Assembly (NCBI RefSeq): GCF_014836765.1
Contig: NZ_JACSQG010000001.1
Location: 740,896 to 804,895 of the forward strand
Direction of reading: 5' to 3'
Length of the DNA: 64,000 nt
From: Serpens gallinarum
GTDB lineage: Bacteria > Pseudomonadota > Gammaproteobacteria > Pseudomonadales > Pseudomonadaceae
The notes under the pieces were generated by a model. The model made no database searches and was not told where the DNA came from. It was given only the letters and a program-made list of their open reading frames with translations. Position numbers and translations under genes: made by a program. Numbering within the stretch: the stretch's first letter is position 1; each line of letters begins with the position of its first letter. Shown here one piece after another: positions 40,492 to 50,407 of the stretch.

Positions 40492-40518
40492 GAACTTTTG
40501 CCGACAGCGGCTTTCGAT
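40492..40518 (+). promoter_or_regulatory. Candidate AlgU-dependent promoter, distal
   Basis: GAACTT (-35) is followed after 16 bases by TCGAT (-10), close to the AlgU/RpoE pattern GAACTT-N16-TCTGA. It lies about 250 bases upstream of algU and may be the counterpart of a distal autoregulated promoter. Confidence 0.5.
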
Positions 40519-40684
40519 AGAAGGATGCTGGAGACCTGAGCGCATCAGGGCTACAAACAAGAGGCCTTTAGCGAGGGCTCAATATCGCATTTCGTGCAGA
40601 GATGACTTTTTTATACACGCGCAGGCGCTTTTTGCTTGTGCCACGAATTGATAAACCCTGCACGAAGCTTGCTTGGAAGGGGGA

Positions 40685-40711
40685 GAACTTTTGCGTAACG
40701 CTTGGGTCTAT
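40685..40711 (+). promoter_or_regulatory. Candidate AlgU-dependent promoter, proximal
   Basis: GAACTT at 40685-40690, a 16-base spacer containing GCGTAACGCTT, and TCTAT at 40707-40711 match the AlgU consensus well. It is 60 bases upstream of the algU ATG and predicts positive autoregulation of the algU-mucABCD operon. Confidence 0.7.
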
Positions 40712-40770
40712 CTGTGTAAGCCAGGCCACCAACGAGTGCGGAAGTTCTCCGGGGTCAGAGAGGAGCGTTC

Positions 40771-41355
40771 ATGCTAACCCAGGAGCAGGATCAGCAGCTT
40801 GTTGAGCGTGTTCAGCGAGGAGATAGGCGGGCTTTCGATTTGCTTGTGCTGAAGTATCAACACAAGATTTTAGGCCTGATCGTACGGTTCGTGCATGACA
40901 CTCATGAAGCTCAGGATGTTGCTCAGGAAGCGTTCATCAAAGCCTATCGTGCGCTTGGAAATTTCCGGGGTGACAGCGCCTTTTACACCTGGCTGTACCG
41001 CATCGCCATCAATACGGCGAAGAATCACTTGGTTGCTCGCGGTCGGCGGCCACCAGATAACGATGTCAGTGCTGAGGACGCGGAATTCTACGAGGGTGAT
41101 CATGCCCTCAAGGATATCGAGTCGCCAGAACGCGCCATGTTGCGAGATGAAATCGAAACCACTGTGCATCGAACCATCCAACAATTACCGGAAGATTTGC
41201 GCACGGCGCTGACGTTGCGTGAGTTTGATGGCCTGAGTTATGAAGACATAGCCAGTGTCATGCAATGCCCTGTAGGAACCGTACGCTCGCGCATCTTTCG
41301 GGCGCGAGAGGTTATCGATAAAGCCTTGCAACCCCTGTTGCATGAACAAGCCTGA
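40771..41355 (+). CDS. algU: ECF sigma factor AlgU (RpoE)
   Basis: AlgU directs RNA polymerase to envelope-stress and alginate genes. The 194-residue protein has sigma region 2 (QRGDRRAFDLLVLKYQHKI, VAQEAFIKAYRALGNFRGDSAFYTWLYRIAINTAKNHL) and region 4 (LPEDLRTALTLREFDGLSYEDIASVM followed by GTVRSRIFRAREVI). Sequence and length are almost those of P. aeruginosa AlgU. GAGAGGAGCGTTC precedes the ATG. mucA follows after 30 bases. The operon is preceded by two AlgU-type promoters. Confidence 0.98.
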   Translation: MLTQEQDQQLVERVQRGDRRAFDLLVLKYQHKILGLIVRFVHDTHEAQDVAQEAFIKAYRALGNFRGDSAFYTWLYRIAINTAKNHLVARGRRPPDNDVSAEDAEFYEGDHALKDIESPERAMLRDEIETTVHRTIQQLPEDLRTALTLREFDGLSYEDIASVMQCPVGTVRSRIFRAREVIDKALQPLLHEQA

Positions 41356-41385
41356 GATGGCGGCCAAATGCCAAGAGAGGAAACC

Positions 41386-41970
41386 ATGAATCGTGAGTCT
41401 CTGCGGGAATCGCTGTCCGCGGTGATGGATAACGAAGCGGACGAATTGGAATTGCATCGAGTGCTCGCCGCCAGTGACGAGTCCGAGTTGCGAGCCATTT
41501 GGTCGCGTTATCAAATCGCGCGCGCTGTCATACATAAGGAACTGCAAGAGCCGCGGCTGGATATCGCAGCGGGTGTGATGGCTGCTTTGGCAGATGAAAA
41601 GATGCCAGAGCCGTCTGGGTCTCGGTCGCGCTGGAGCGGACTGGGGCGTCTGGCTATTGCCGCTTCGGTGACGCTGGCCGTCCTTGCAGGCGTGCGCTTT
41701 TACAACCAGGACCAGATCACGGGTGCTGAAATGGCGCAGCAAACTGCTCCATCGAATAATCTAATCATTCCGCATGTGCAGGGACCTGCCGTGCTGGCCG
41801 GGTATAGCGCCGAGGGTGAGTCCGGAGCTGTAATGGCTGAGCAAGGAGCGCAGCCGAGCTGGCATGACCAGCGTCTGGCCGACTACCTGCGTCAGCATGT
41901 ACAGCAATCGGGGCGTGGCGAGGAAAGTGCTTTGCCTTCCGCTCGGGCTGCTAGTCTGGAAAATCGCTAA
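41386..41970 (+). CDS. mucA: Anti-sigma factor MucA
   Basis: MucA is an inner-membrane protein that holds AlgU inactive until it is cut by AlgW and MucP. The 194-residue product has the AlgU-binding N-domain (LSAVMDNEADELELHRVLAA, IWSRYQIARAVIHKE). A single membrane segment follows at about 85-103 (LAIAASVTLAVLAGVRFY). The periplasmic part contains GPAVLAGYS and ends LRQHVQQ...SARAASLENR as in P. aeruginosa. It is full length with no mucoid-type truncation. The start at 41386 follows AAGAGAGGAAACC; an in-frame ATG at 41368 is less likely. Confidence 0.97.
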   Translation: MNRESLRESLSAVMDNEADELELHRVLAASDESELRAIWSRYQIARAVIHKELQEPRLDIAAGVMAALADEKMPEPSGSRSRWSGLGRLAIAASVTLAVLAGVRFYNQDQITGAEMAQQTAPSNNLIIPHVQGPAVLAGYSAEGESGAVMAEQGAQPSWHDQRLADYLRQHVQQSGRGEESALPSARAASLENR

Positions 41971-41982
41971 AAAAGGAACCTC

Positions 41983-42918
41983 ATGCGTTTTCTTTCATTT
42001 GCGCTTGGAGTCAGTGCGCTGCTTGGACAATCGGCTTGGGCAGATGCTCAGGATTGGTTGCTACGGCTACAAGCAGCGGAACAACAAACAGGCTTCCATG
42101 GAGCCTTCGTTTATGAGCGCAATGGCAGTTTTTCCAGCCATGAAATTTGGCGTCATGTCGCCTCGAACAGCGTTCAGGAACGTATGTTGCAGTTGGATGG
42201 CCCCGCTCACGAAACATTGCGTACCAATGGTCGACTCACCTGTATGAATGGCAGCTTGGTCAGTCCATTGATCGAAGAGCGGTGGTCGGTACGCAATCTG
42301 GACACGCGCCAGCTTAATCAATGGTATGAGATGCGTGTGGCGGGCAATTCCCGGGTTGCCGGTCGCGCTGCTGTGGTGCTGGCGCTGATACCGCGCGATC
42401 AGCATCGCTATGGTTTTGAGCTTCATCTGGATCGCGAAACGGCATTACCGCTCAAGTCGTTGTTGCTCAATGAAAAGGGCCAGCCTTTGGAGCGCTTCCA
42501 GTATGTTGAATTCCAGGAAGGTGCATCGTTGGCGATGGTGCAGCCCAGCCAGCAATGCGAGCCGGTGGAAGTTCGCGATTCGCGTCAGCTGTCCGAAAAG
42601 TCCTGGCGTTCTGATTGGCTGCCTGCCGGGTTTGTTCTCAATCAGATTGTCGAGCAGCGTGCCTCTGCCGAAGCCGCCCCTGTCGCCTGGCTGATGTACG
42701 GCGATGGTTTGGCGCGATTTTCAATTTTCCTCGAGCCATTGGGCGATGCGCAAATCGCCGATGTGCGCAGCCAGTTGGGGCCGACTGCAACTGTCTCGCG
42801 CCGCCTTTCCACGGCAAACGGTGATTTGATGGTTACCGTAGTCGGCGAGATTCCTGTCGGCACTGCCGAGCGGATTGCGCTATCGATGCGTTCGGAGTCA
42901 GGGAACAGTTCGCAGTGA
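41983..42918 (+). CDS. mucB: MucB (RseB-type) periplasmic regulator
   Basis: MucB binds the periplasmic part of MucA and shields it from AlgW; lipids such as lipopolysaccharide release it. The 311-residue product has a signal peptide (about 1-20, ending WADA). An N-terminal LolA-like domain follows (GFHGAFVYERNGSFSSHEIWRH, with VAGRAAVVLALIPRDQHRYG), and a smaller C-terminal domain with SDWLPAGFVLN and WLMYGDGLARFSIFLEP. AAAAGGAACCTC precedes the ATG. Its stop overlaps the start of mucC (GTGA). Confidence 0.96.
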   Translation: MRFLSFALGVSALLGQSAWADAQDWLLRLQAAEQQTGFHGAFVYERNGSFSSHEIWRHVASNSVQERMLQLDGPAHETLRTNGRLTCMNGSLVSPLIEERWSVRNLDTRQLNQWYEMRVAGNSRVAGRAAVVLALIPRDQHRYGFELHLDRETALPLKSLLLNEKGQPLERFQYVEFQEGASLAMVQPSQQCEPVEVRDSRQLSEKSWRSDWLPAGFVLNQIVEQRASAEAAPVAWLMYGDGLARFSIFLEPLGDAQIADVRSQLGPTATVSRRLSTANGDLMVTVVGEIPVGTAERIALSMRSESGNSSQ

Positions 42919-43370
42919 TCGAAGAGCAAGGGCGGGTCGTTGCAGTCGAGCCTGGCGCGGTTTGGGTTGAGACCGTGCGCAAAAGCACCTGTTCCACTTG
43001 TTCGGCCAATGCCGGTTGTGGTCAGGGAATGATGGAGAAGTTGGGGGTCGGAAGCCGCCGAGGGCATGTGCGGGCTCTCACCGATTTGCAATTGGATGTT
43101 GGCGATAGCGTGGCTATTGGCGTACGTGAAGAGCTCTTGTTACGCGGCTCCCTGTTGGTTTATTTATTGCCTTTGCTCAGCCTCTTTCTCTGTGCTTTGT
43201 TGGTGCAGGCGCTGGGTGGTTCCGAACCGCACATAATTATGGCCAGTCTGGGCGGATTACTGTGTTCCTGGTTATACATTCGCTGGCGCAGTCGGCGCAC
43301 GGCGGATGATCCAGCACTGCAGCCTGTCGTGCTGCGTGCTCTGCTCGCAGGCACTTCGAGTGTCTACTGA
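42915..43370 (+). CDS. mucC: MucC (RseC-type) membrane protein
   Basis: MucC belongs to the RseC/SoxR-reducing-system family, with a weak role in AlgU control. The 151-residue product has a Cys-rich N-terminus, CSTCSANAGCGQGMM (four Cys in the CX2CX5C-type pattern), a small beta domain, and two membrane segments at about 77-100 and 105-124. The GTG start overlaps the mucB stop as GTGA, so translation is coupled. A mucA-mucB-mucC-mucD order is normal for Pseudomonas. Confidence 0.93.
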   Translation: MIEEQGRVVAVEPGAVWVETVRKSTCSTCSANAGCGQGMMEKLGVGSRRGHVRALTDLQLDVGDSVAIGVREELLLRGSLLVYLLPLLSLFLCALLVQALGGSEPHIIMASLGGLLCSWLYIRWRSRRTADDPALQPVVLRALLAGTSSVY

Positions 43371-43398
43371 GCAGTTTTGCTGCTAGCAGGGGAGTCTT

Positions 43399-44829
43399 AT
43401 GTCGAAAGTGAAGGTCAAGTCTTATCTGAGTGGTCTGATGGCTATGCTAATGCTGGCCCTGGCAACGGTAGCGCAGGCAGATCTGCCTGACTTTACCGAG
43501 CTGGTGGAGCAGGCTGGGCCGGCAGTGGTCAATATCAGCACTCGGCAGAAATTACCGGAGCGTAATCAGGCTGGGCAGCAGTTGATTCCGGATCTGGAAG
43601 GCCTGCCACCACTGTTTCGTGAATTCTTTGAACGCAATATTCCACAAATACCGCGCTCGCCCAACGGTCGGCAGCAGGAAGCTCAATCGCTGGGGTCTGG
43701 TTTCATCATCTCTGCGGATGGGTATGTGCTGACCAATAACCATGTGGTTGCCGATGCGGATGAAATTCTCGTTCGCATGTCCGATCGCAGTGAGCTGGAA
43801 GCCAAGCTGATCGGCGCCGACCCACGCAGTGATGTTGCGTTGTTGAAAATCGAAGGACGCAACCTGCCCACGGTCAAGCTGGGCAAGTCTGACAACTTGA
43901 AGGTCGGGGAGTGGGTGCTAGCCATTGGCTCACCGTTCGGTTTCGACTATTCGGTGACGGCAGGCATTGTCAGTGCCAAAGGTCGCAGCCTCCCCAATGA
44001 AAGTTATGTACCGTTTATCCAAACCGATGTAGCGATCAATCCTGGTAACAGTGGTGGTCCGTTGTTCAATCTGAACGGTGAAGTGGTCGGCATCAATTCA
44101 CAAATTTTCACCCGATCTGGCGGCTTCATGGGGTTGTCTTTCGCCATTCCGATTGATGTCGCGATGGACGTGGCCAACCAGTTGAGAGATACCGGCAAGG
44201 TCAGCCGCGGCTGGCTAGGCGTGGTGATTCAAGAGGTCAACAAGGACCTGGCTGAATCCTTCGGTCTCGACAAGCCGGCAGGTGCGCTGGTCGCGCAGGT
44301 TCTGGAAGAAGGTCCGGCGGCCAAGGGTGGGCTGCGGGTCGGCGATGTAATTCTCACCCTTAATGGACGACAGATCGTCGTGTCGGCCGATCTGCCCCAC
44401 TTGGTGGGCGGCATCAAGCCTGGTGACAAGGCCAAGCTGGAAGTGGTACGTGACGGCTCGCGAAAGACGCTGGAGGTGGTGATTGGCGCCTTGCCAGAAG
44501 AGGGCGAGGAGATTGCCATTGGCACGCCGGGGAGTGGAGTCGAAAGCAGCAGCAATCGGCTCGGTGTCACGGTCGTGGACCTGAACAGCGAGCAGAAAAA
44601 AGCGCTGGACCTGCAAGGCGGTGTGCTGATCAAGGAAGTAAGCAACGGCCCGGCCGCGCTGATCGGCCTGCGACCAGGCGATGTCATCACCCACTTGAGC
44701 AATCAGGCAATCAAATCCGCTCAGCATTTCACGCAGGTGGCCAAGGAACTGCCAAAGAATCGCTCGGTATCCATGCGTGTACTGCGTCAGGGCCGCGCCA
44801 GCTTTATTACCTTCAAGTTGTCGGAATAG
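43399..44829 (+). CDS. mucD: MucD periplasmic serine protease (DegP family)
   Basis: MucD is a DegP-type protease/chaperone that removes misfolded envelope proteins and dampens AlgU activation. The 476-residue product has a signal peptide (about 1-27, ending AQA). The triad is His in LTNNHVVADADE (about residue 115), Asp in DPRSDVALLK (about 145) and Ser in NPGNSGGPLFN (about 218). Two PDZ domains follow (about 265-350 and 375-470). AGGGGAG precedes the ATG. It is the last gene of the algU operon and is followed by a terminator. Confidence 0.97.
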   Translation: MSKVKVKSYLSGLMAMLMLALATVAQADLPDFTELVEQAGPAVVNISTRQKLPERNQAGQQLIPDLEGLPPLFREFFERNIPQIPRSPNGRQQEAQSLGSGFIISADGYVLTNNHVVADADEILVRMSDRSELEAKLIGADPRSDVALLKIEGRNLPTVKLGKSDNLKVGEWVLAIGSPFGFDYSVTAGIVSAKGRSLPNESYVPFIQTDVAINPGNSGGPLFNLNGEVVGINSQIFTRSGGFMGLSFAIPIDVAMDVANQLRDTGKVSRGWLGVVIQEVNKDLAESFGLDKPAGALVAQVLEEGPAAKGGLRVGDVILTLNGRQIVVSADLPHLVGGIKPGDKAKLEVVRDGSRKTLEVVIGALPEEGEEIAIGTPGSGVESSSNRLGVTVVDLNSEQKKALDLQGGVLIKEVSNGPAALIGLRPGDVITHLSNQAIKSAQHFTQVAKELPKNRSVSMRVLRQGRASFITFKLSE

Positions 44830-44847
44830 TTTTTGTCTAACCAAAGC

Positions 44848-44872
44848 AAGGGCGAGCAATCGCCCTTTTTTG
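44848..44872 (+). terminator. Rho-independent terminator of the algU-mucABCD operon
   Basis: AAGGGCGA and TCGCCCTT pair around GCAA and are followed by TTTTT. It is 19 bases after the mucD stop. Confidence 0.88.
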
Positions 44873-44970
44873 TTCGCTGCAGGTAGACGTGACGCTGGGT
44901 GCAGCCTTCGGGTAGAATTCCCTGCTATTTCTCGGCGGGAGTTCCCGCAGCCCCTTTCGAGTGTTGATCT

Positions 44971-46770
44971 GTGAGTGATCTTAGCCACATCCGCAATTTT
45001 TCCATCATTGCCCACATTGACCACGGCAAGTCCACCCTGGCCGATCGTTTCATTCAAATGTGCGGCGGCCTGTCCGAGCGCGAAATGGCATCCCAGGTTC
45101 TGGACTCCATGGACTTGGAGCGTGAACGCGGCATTACCATCAAAGCGCACAGCGTTACCCTGCATTACACCGCACGGGATGGTAAAACCTATCAGCTGAA
45201 TTTCATCGACACCCCCGGCCACGTCGACTTTACCTATGAAGTCAGCCGCTCTCTGGCCGCCTGCGAAGGCGCCTTGCTGGTCGTGGACGCGGGCCAAGGT
45301 GTCGAAGCGCAATCGGTCGCCAACTGCTACACCGCCATCGAGCAAGGCCTGGAAGTCATGCCGGTGCTCAACAAGATGGACCTGCCCCAGGCCGATCCGG
45401 ACAGGGTCAAAGACGAAATCGAACATATCATCGGAATCGACGCTACGGATGCCGTGGCCTGCAGTGCCAAAAGCGGCATGGGTGTGGATGATGTGCTGGA
45501 GCGTCTGGTAAAGGTGATTCCGCCGCCGCAAGGCGAGATCGACGCACCTTTGCAGGCGTTGATCATTGACTCCTGGTTCGACAACTACCTAGGCGTAGTG
45601 TCGCTGGTGCGGGTCAAGCATGGCCGGCTGAAAAAGGGTGACAGGATTCTGGTCAAGTCCACGGGCAAGTTGCACCAGGTGGACAGCGTGGGGGTTTTCA
45701 GTCCGAAGCACACCGAAACCGCCGACCTGAAAGCTGGCGAAGTGGGTTTCATCATTGCTGGCATCAAGGATATTCACGGTGCGCCGGTGGGCGATACGCT
45801 GACATTGGCTGCCACGCCGGATGTGGCGATGCTGCCTGGCTTCCAGCGCGTCAAGCCGCAGGTGTTCGCCGGCCTGTTTCCAGTCAGCTCCGATGATTTC
45901 GAGGCCTTCCGCGAAGCCTTGCAGAAGCTGACCCTTAACGATGCCGCCTTGCAATACGAGCCGGAAAGCTCCGATGCGCTTGGCTTCGGTTTCCGCATTG
46001 GCTTCCTCGGCATGCTCCACATGGAAATCATCCAGGAGCGACTGGAGCGCGAGTACAATCTCGATCTGATCACCACCGCACCTACCGTAATATTCGAGGT
46101 GGAACTGAAGAGCGGCGAGACGATCTATGTCGACAACCCGTCCAAGCTGCCTGATCCAGCGGCGATCAACGATATGCGCGAGCCCATCGTGCGCGCCAAT
46201 ATCCTTGTCCCGCAGGAGCACTTGGGTAACGTAATTACCCTGTGCATCGAGAAGCGCGGCGTGCAGCGCGACATGCAATTTCTCAGCAGTCAGGTACAAG
46301 TCAGCTACGATTTGCCGATGAACGAAGTGGTGCTGGACTTCTTCGATCGCCTGAAATCAGTAAGCCGCGGCTATGCCTCACTGGACTACAGCTTCGATCG
46401 CTTCCAATCAGCGAATCTGGTCCGCCTGGATGTGCTGATCAATAGCGAGAAGGTGGATGCCCTGGCGCTAATCGTGCACCGCGACCGTGCCAACCAGAAA
46501 GGCCGCGCGCTGACCGAAAAGATGAAAGAGCTGATTCCACGACAGATGTTCGACGTGGCAATCCAGGCAGCCATTGGCGGTCAGGTGGTTGCGCGTACGA
46601 CAGTGAAGGCGCTGCGCAAGAACGTATTGGCCAAGTGCTATGGCGGCGACGTGAGCCGTAAGCGCAAGCTGCTGGAAAAGCAGAAGGCTGGTAAGAAAAG
46701 GATGAAACAGGTCGGCAACGTGGAAATTCCTCAGGAAGCGTTTCTTGCCGTTCTCAAGGTGGATAGCTAA
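44971..46770 (+). CDS. lepA: Elongation factor 4 (LepA)
   Basis: LepA is a ribosome-dependent GTPase that influences translation initiation or back-translocation. From the GTG at 44971 the 599-residue product has G1 [14 protein letters not shown] near residue 14, [24 protein letters not shown]-like domains II, III and V, and the LepA-specific C-terminus [19 protein letters not shown]. All family landmarks and the length agree. lepB follows after 5 bases; the lepA-lepB pair is conserved in gammaproteobacteria. Confidence 0.98.
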   Translation: MSDLSHIRNFSIIAHIDHGKSTLADRFIQMCGGLSEREMASQVLDSMDLERERGITIKAHSVTLHYTARDGKTYQLNFIDTPGHVDFTYEVSRSLAACEGALLVVDAGQGVEAQSVANCYTAIEQGLEVMPVLNKMDLPQADPDRVKDEIEHIIGIDATDAVACSAKSGMGVDDVLERLVKVIPPPQGEIDAPLQALIIDSWFDNYLGVVSLVRVKHGRLKKGDRILVKSTGKLHQVDSVGVFSPKHTETADLKAGEVGFIIAGIKDIHGAPVGDTLTLAATPDVAMLPGFQRVKPQVFAGLFPVSSDDFEAFREALQKLTLNDAALQYEPESSDALGFGFRIGFLGMLHMEIIQERLEREYNLDLITTAPTVIFEVELKSGETIYVDNPSKLPDPAAINDMREPIVRANILVPQEHLGNVITLCIEKRGVQRDMQFLSSQVQVSYDLPMNEVVLDFFDRLKSVSRGYASLDYSFDRFQSANLVRLDVLINSEKVDALALIVHRDRANQKGRALTEKMKELIPRQMFDVAIQAAIGGQVVARTTVKALRKNVLAKCYGGDVSRKRKLLEKQKAGKKRMKQVGNVEIPQEAFLAVLKVDS

Positions 46771-46775
46771 GACCC

Positions 46776-47633
46776 ATGTCGATCAATTTTCCGCTGTTAC
46801 TGGTCATTGCCGTTGCGGTATGCGGGGCCTTGGCCCTGCTGGATATGCTGGTGCTGGCGCCTCGTCGGCGTGCGGTGATCAGCACCTACCAGGGCCAGTT
46901 GCAGGGCGAGCCTGATCCTCAGGTGGTTGAGAAACTCAGCAAGGAGCCCATGCTGGTCGAATACGGAAAATCACTGTTTCCGGTGTTAGCCATTGTGCTG
47001 GTATTGCGCTCATTTTTGGTTGAGCCCTTCCAGATTCCGTCTGGCTCGATGAAGCCGACGTTGGAAGTGGGTGATTTTATTCTGGTCAACAAATTCGCTT
47101 ACGGCATCCGTCTGCCTGTGCTGGATACCAAGGTGATCGATATTGGTGATCCGCAGCGCGGCGATGTGATGGTATTCCGCTACCCCAGCGATCCGAATAT
47201 CAACTATATCAAGCGAGTTGTGGGATTGCCGGGTGACACGGTGCGCTACAGCAGTGAAAAGCGCTTGTTCATCAATGGCGAGCCGGTAGCTGAGAAATGG
47301 CTGGGCGAAGAGCCGGGCACCTTGGGCAACGCTGGGCTCTATCAGGAAAAGCTGGGCGCTGCCGAGCATATGATTCGCAAGGAAATGGGGCGGTATCGCA
47401 TCGAACCCAGCCGCGAATGGACTGTGCCGGATGGCCATTATTTCATGATGGGCGATAACCGCGACAACTCCAACGACAGCCGTTACTGGAACGATACGGC
47501 CCTTGCTGTGGAATTGCGTGGCATGGTTCCCGACCGCAATATCGTCGGCAAGGCCTTTGCTGTGTGGCTTAGTTGGCCTGAGCCCAAGGGCGGCAACCTG
47601 CCCAACCTCTCTCGTGTCGGCCTGATCCATTGA
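46776..47633 (+). CDS. lepB: Signal peptidase I
   Basis: LepB removes Sec and Tat signal peptides at the outer face of the inner membrane. The 285-residue product has two N-terminal membrane segments (about 4-22 and 67-83), as in E. coli LepB. The nucleophilic Ser is in FQIPSGSMKPTLEVGDF (about residue 93) and the general-base Lys in INYIKRVVGLPGD (about 148). The box GHYFMMGDNRDNSNDSRYW is intact. A small DUF4845 gene lies 80 bases downstream, as in other Pseudomonas. Confidence 0.97.
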   Translation: MSINFPLLLVIAVAVCGALALLDMLVLAPRRRAVISTYQGQLQGEPDPQVVEKLSKEPMLVEYGKSLFPVLAIVLVLRSFLVEPFQIPSGSMKPTLEVGDFILVNKFAYGIRLPVLDTKVIDIGDPQRGDVMVFRYPSDPNINYIKRVVGLPGDTVRYSSEKRLFINGEPVAEKWLGEEPGTLGNAGLYQEKLGAAEHMIRKEMGRYRIEPSREWTVPDGHYFMMGDNRDNSNDSRYWNDTALAVELRGMVPDRNIVGKAFAVWLSWPEPKGGNLPNLSRVGLIH

Positions 47634-47713
47634 ATTTGTGCGGTACCGTGCAATACGGTATCGCCCGCTTTATATAGGCTTGGCTGCCGATAATTCCGAC
47701 ATGAGGTCGATTC

Positions 47714-48091
47714 ATGACGTTCTCGCATTCGCAGAAAGGACTTTCGCTGCTGAGCTGGATGGTAGTACTGGCAGTGGTGGCGTTTATTGCCAGCACTGCG
47801 TTCAAGGTCATCCCGCATTATCTCGACAATCTGTCGATGGAAAAAATCATAGCCTCGGTCGAGACTGATCAGGCGGCAGATATTCGTACCGTGGGCGATT
47901 TTTACCGGCATGTCAGCAAAGGCATGCAAGTAAACAACATTCGCGACCTGGACATGGACAAAGCACTGACCGTGCGGGTGGAAAATAACCAGTTCCATGC
48001 TCGGTTGAAATATGAAAAGCGCGAACCGTTGATTGATAGTCTCGATCTTGTGGTTCACTTCGATAAAGAATTTCGCGTAAGAATCCCGTGA
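47714..48091 (+). CDS. DUF4845 membrane protein
   Basis: The 125-residue product starts with a type IV-pilin-like N-terminus (residues 4-14 [11 protein letters not shown]). A single hydrophobic helix follows at about 12-33, then a soluble domain with [16 protein letters not shown] and the C-terminal [15 protein letters not shown]. This is the DUF4845 family that lies between lepB and rnc in Pseudomonas; its function is unknown to me. The ATG at 47714 has ATGAGGTC upstream. The stop overlaps the GTG of rnc. Confidence 0.88.
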   Translation: MTFSHSQKGLSLLSWMVVLAVVAFIASTAFKVIPHYLDNLSMEKIIASVETDQAADIRTVGDFYRHVSKGMQVNNIRDLDMDKALTVRVENNQFHARLKYEKREPLIDSLDLVVHFDKEFRVRIP

Positions 48092-48777
48092 GCTCACCTT
48101 TAAGCCGTCTCGAGCGTCAGCTCGGCTACACCTTCATCAATCAGGATCTGATGGTCCTGGCACTGACACACCGCAGCTTTGCCGGTCGCAACAACGAGCG
48201 TCTGGAATTTCTCGGCGATGCCATCCTCAATTTCGTGGCAGGTGAGGCGCTGTTCGAGCGCTTTCCTCAGGCACGCGAGGGACAGCTTTCCCGGCTGCGC
48301 TCCCGCCTGGTCAAGGGCGAGACCCTAGCCTTGTTGGCACGTGGCTTCGAGCTGGGCGAATACCTGCGCCTGGGGTCGGGAGAGCTGAAAAGCGGCGGTT
48401 ATCGGCGCGACTCTATTCTGGCCGATGCGGTCGAAGCATTGATCGGCGCGATTTACCTGGATGCCGGCATGGAGCCGGCGCGCGAGCGCGTGCTGGCCTG
48501 GCTGGATGCTGAGATTGAAAGCCTGACGCTGGTGGATACCAACAAGGATCCCAAGACCCGGCTACAGGAGTTTCTGCAATCGCGCGGCTGTGAACTGCCT
48601 CAATATGAGGTGGTGGATATACAAGGTGATCCGCACTGCCGGACGTTCTTCGTCGAGTGCCGGATCAGTCTGCTGAATGACAAGACCCGCGGGCAGGGCG
48701 CCAGTCGGAGGATCGCCGAGCAGGTATCCGCCGCCGCTGCGCTGATTGCCCTGGGCGTGGAGAATGCTCATGACTGA
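48088..48777 (+). CDS. rnc: Ribonuclease III
   Basis: RNase III cleaves double-stranded RNA, including the rRNA precursor. The 229-residue product has the signature [22 protein letters not shown] near residues 34-55 with the metal-binding Glu and Asp. A second acidic site lies in [17 protein letters not shown], and a C-terminal double-stranded RNA-binding domain from about 155 contains [12 protein letters not shown]. The GTG start overlaps the preceding stop (GTGA), so it is coupled to the DUF4845 gene. The end overlaps era by 8 bases. Confidence 0.97.
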   Translation: MSSPLSRLERQLGYTFINQDLMVLALTHRSFAGRNNERLEFLGDAILNFVAGEALFERFPQAREGQLSRLRSRLVKGETLALLARGFELGEYLRLGSGELKSGGYRRDSILADAVEALIGAIYLDAGMEPARERVLAWLDAEIESLTLVDTNKDPKTRLQEFLQSRGCELPQYEVVDIQGDPHCRTFFVECRISLLNDKTRGQGASRRIAEQVSAAAALIALGVENAHD

Positions 48778-49666
48778 TATCAGTCGCTGCGGTTACGTGG
48801 CCATCGTCGGTCGCCCCAACGTGGGCAAGTCCACGCTGCTCAACCATATTCTTGGCCAGAAACTGGCGATCACTTCGCGCAAGCCGCAGACCACACGCCA
48901 CAACATGCTCGGGATCAAGACCGAGGGCGCGGTGCAGGCGATTTACGTCGATACCCCCGGCCTGCACAAGAACAACGAGAAAGCGCTAAACCGCTTTATG
49001 AACAAGAGTGCGGCCTCTGCGCTCAAGGACGTGGATGTCGTGGTGTTCGTGGTCGACCGTACGCGCTGGACCGACGAAGATCAGTTGGTACTGGACCGTG
49101 TGCAGTATGTCCAGGGCCCGCTGATCATCGCCGTCAACAAGGCCGACCGTATGGAAGACAAGGCCGAACTGCTGCCGCATTTGCAGTGGCTGACCGAGCA
49201 ATTGCCCAACGCCGAGGTCGTACCGGTTTCGGCCTTGCACGGGCACAATCTGGACACCTTGGAGCGTCTGGTGGCCGAGCACTTGCCCGAGAACGAGCAT
49301 TTCTTTCCGGAAGACCAGATCACTGACCGCTCCAGCCGCTTCCTGGCCGCCGAGCTGGTGCGCGAGAAAATTATGCGTCAGCTAGGCGCCGAACTGCCCT
49401 ACCAGATCACCGTGGAGATCGAAGAGTTCAAGCAGGAAGGGCGCATTCTGCATATCCATGCGCTGATTCTGGTGGAGCGTGACGGGCAGAAGAAAATTCT
49501 CATTGGAGAGAAAGGCGAGCGGATCAAGCAGATTGGTCAGGACGCGCGCAAGGACATGGAAGTACTGTTCGACTCCAAGGTCATGCTCAACTTGTGGGTC
49601 AAGGTGAAGGGCGGCTGGTCCGATGATGAGCGAGCCCTGCATTCGCTCGGTTACCGAGAACAGTGA
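48770..49666 (+). CDS. era: GTPase Era
   Basis: Era is a GTPase that binds the 3' end of 16S rRNA in 30S maturation. From the ATG at 48770, which overlaps rnc by 8 bases, it is 298 residues. The G domain has [19 protein letters not shown] near residue 16, [18 protein letters not shown] and NKADRME. The KH domain has [22 protein letters not shown] and ends [18 protein letters not shown]. An in-frame start at 48746 lies inside rnc and would add eight residues with no support. Confidence 0.97.
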   Translation: MTDISRCGYVAIVGRPNVGKSTLLNHILGQKLAITSRKPQTTRHNMLGIKTEGAVQAIYVDTPGLHKNNEKALNRFMNKSAASALKDVDVVVFVVDRTRWTDEDQLVLDRVQYVQGPLIIAVNKADRMEDKAELLPHLQWLTEQLPNAEVVPVSALHGHNLDTLERLVAEHLPENEHFFPEDQITDRSSRFLAAELVREKIMRQLGAELPYQITVEIEEFKQEGRILHIHALILVERDGQKKILIGEKGERIKQIGQDARKDMEVLFDSKVMLNLWVKVKGGWSDDERALHSLGYREQ

Positions 49667-49723
49667 TGTGAGCGGCGCCGGGCAAGCCAACGTCCCAAGG
49701 GTTGCCCGGGCTGTTAACCCCTG

Positions 49724-50407
49724 ATGCTTGCCTTTGTCCTGCACGCCCGTGCTTACAAGGAAACCAGCGCTCTGGTAGACCTGTTTACCCCAGAGGGTCG
49801 TCTGCGGGCCGTGCTGCGCGGCGCTCGAAGCAAGTCCGGCAGTCAGGCGCGGCCCTTTTTGCCCTTGGATATCGAGTTGCGCGGGCGCGGCGAACTCAAG
49901 ACCGTGGCACGATTGGAGTCGGCAGGCGTTCCGAACCTGCTACACGGCGATGCACTGTTCAGCGGGCTTTACCTGAATGAATTGCTGATTCGTCTGTTGC
50001 CGATGCAAGACCCTCATCCAATCATCTTCGAGCACTATGCCCTGACTCTTCAGGCCTTGGCCGCCGGCCATGCGCTGCAACCCCTGCTACGCGCATTCGA
50101 GTGGCGCTTGCTTGAGCAGCTTGGCTATGGCTTTGCCCTGGACCTCGATCGTCACGGCCAACCCATAGAAGCCGAAGCCTATTATCGCTTGAAGCCGGAG
50201 GCAGGCCTGGAGCGTACAGTTGAATTCCAGCCCGGCGTGTTCCATGGTCACGATCTGCTGGCCATGGCCGTCGTCGACTGGAATGACCCTGCAGTGCTGG
50301 CGGCTGCCAAACGCCTGATGCGTCAGGCGCTCGCCCCACATTTGGGCGGCCGACCACTGGTCAGCCGCGAGTTGTTCATGAATATCAAGGAGCCTCCTCG
50401 TGTCTGA
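49724..50407 (+). CDS. recO: DNA repair protein RecO
   Basis: RecO loads RecA on SSB-coated DNA in the RecFOR pathway. The 227-residue product starts with the OB-fold [29 protein letters not shown] and goes on to [17 protein letters not shown] and a helical C-terminal domain. The first residues and the YLNEL segment are typical for RecO of gammaproteobacteria. The era-recO-pdxJ order agrees with Pseudomonas. The ATG at 49724 lies in a leader with a GC-rich inverted stretch; a clear AGG site is not seen. The end overlaps pdxJ by 8 bases. Confidence 0.95.
   Translation: MLAFVLHARAYKETSALVDLFTPEGRLRAVLRGARSKSGSQARPFLPLDIELRGRGELKTVARLESAGVPNLLHGDALFSGLYLNELLIRLLPMQDPHPIIFEHYALTLQALAAGHALQPLLRAFEWRLLEQLGYGFALDLDRHGQPIEAEAYYRLKPEAGLERTVEFQPGVFHGHDLLAMAVVDWNDPAVLAAAKRLMRQALAPHLGGRPLVSRELFMNIKEPPRV

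Larger units (their letters stand above)
40407..40770. promoter_or_regulatory. nadB-algU divergent intergenic region
   Basis: This 364-base region holds the nadB promoter on the minus strand and the algU promoters on the plus strand. Two AlgU-type promoter sequences lie in it and are listed separately. The reading frame at 40602-40805 overlaps the algU start in another frame and has no support. In P. aeruginosa the corresponding region has several promoters, two of them AlgU-dependent, which fits what is seen here. Confidence 0.7.
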
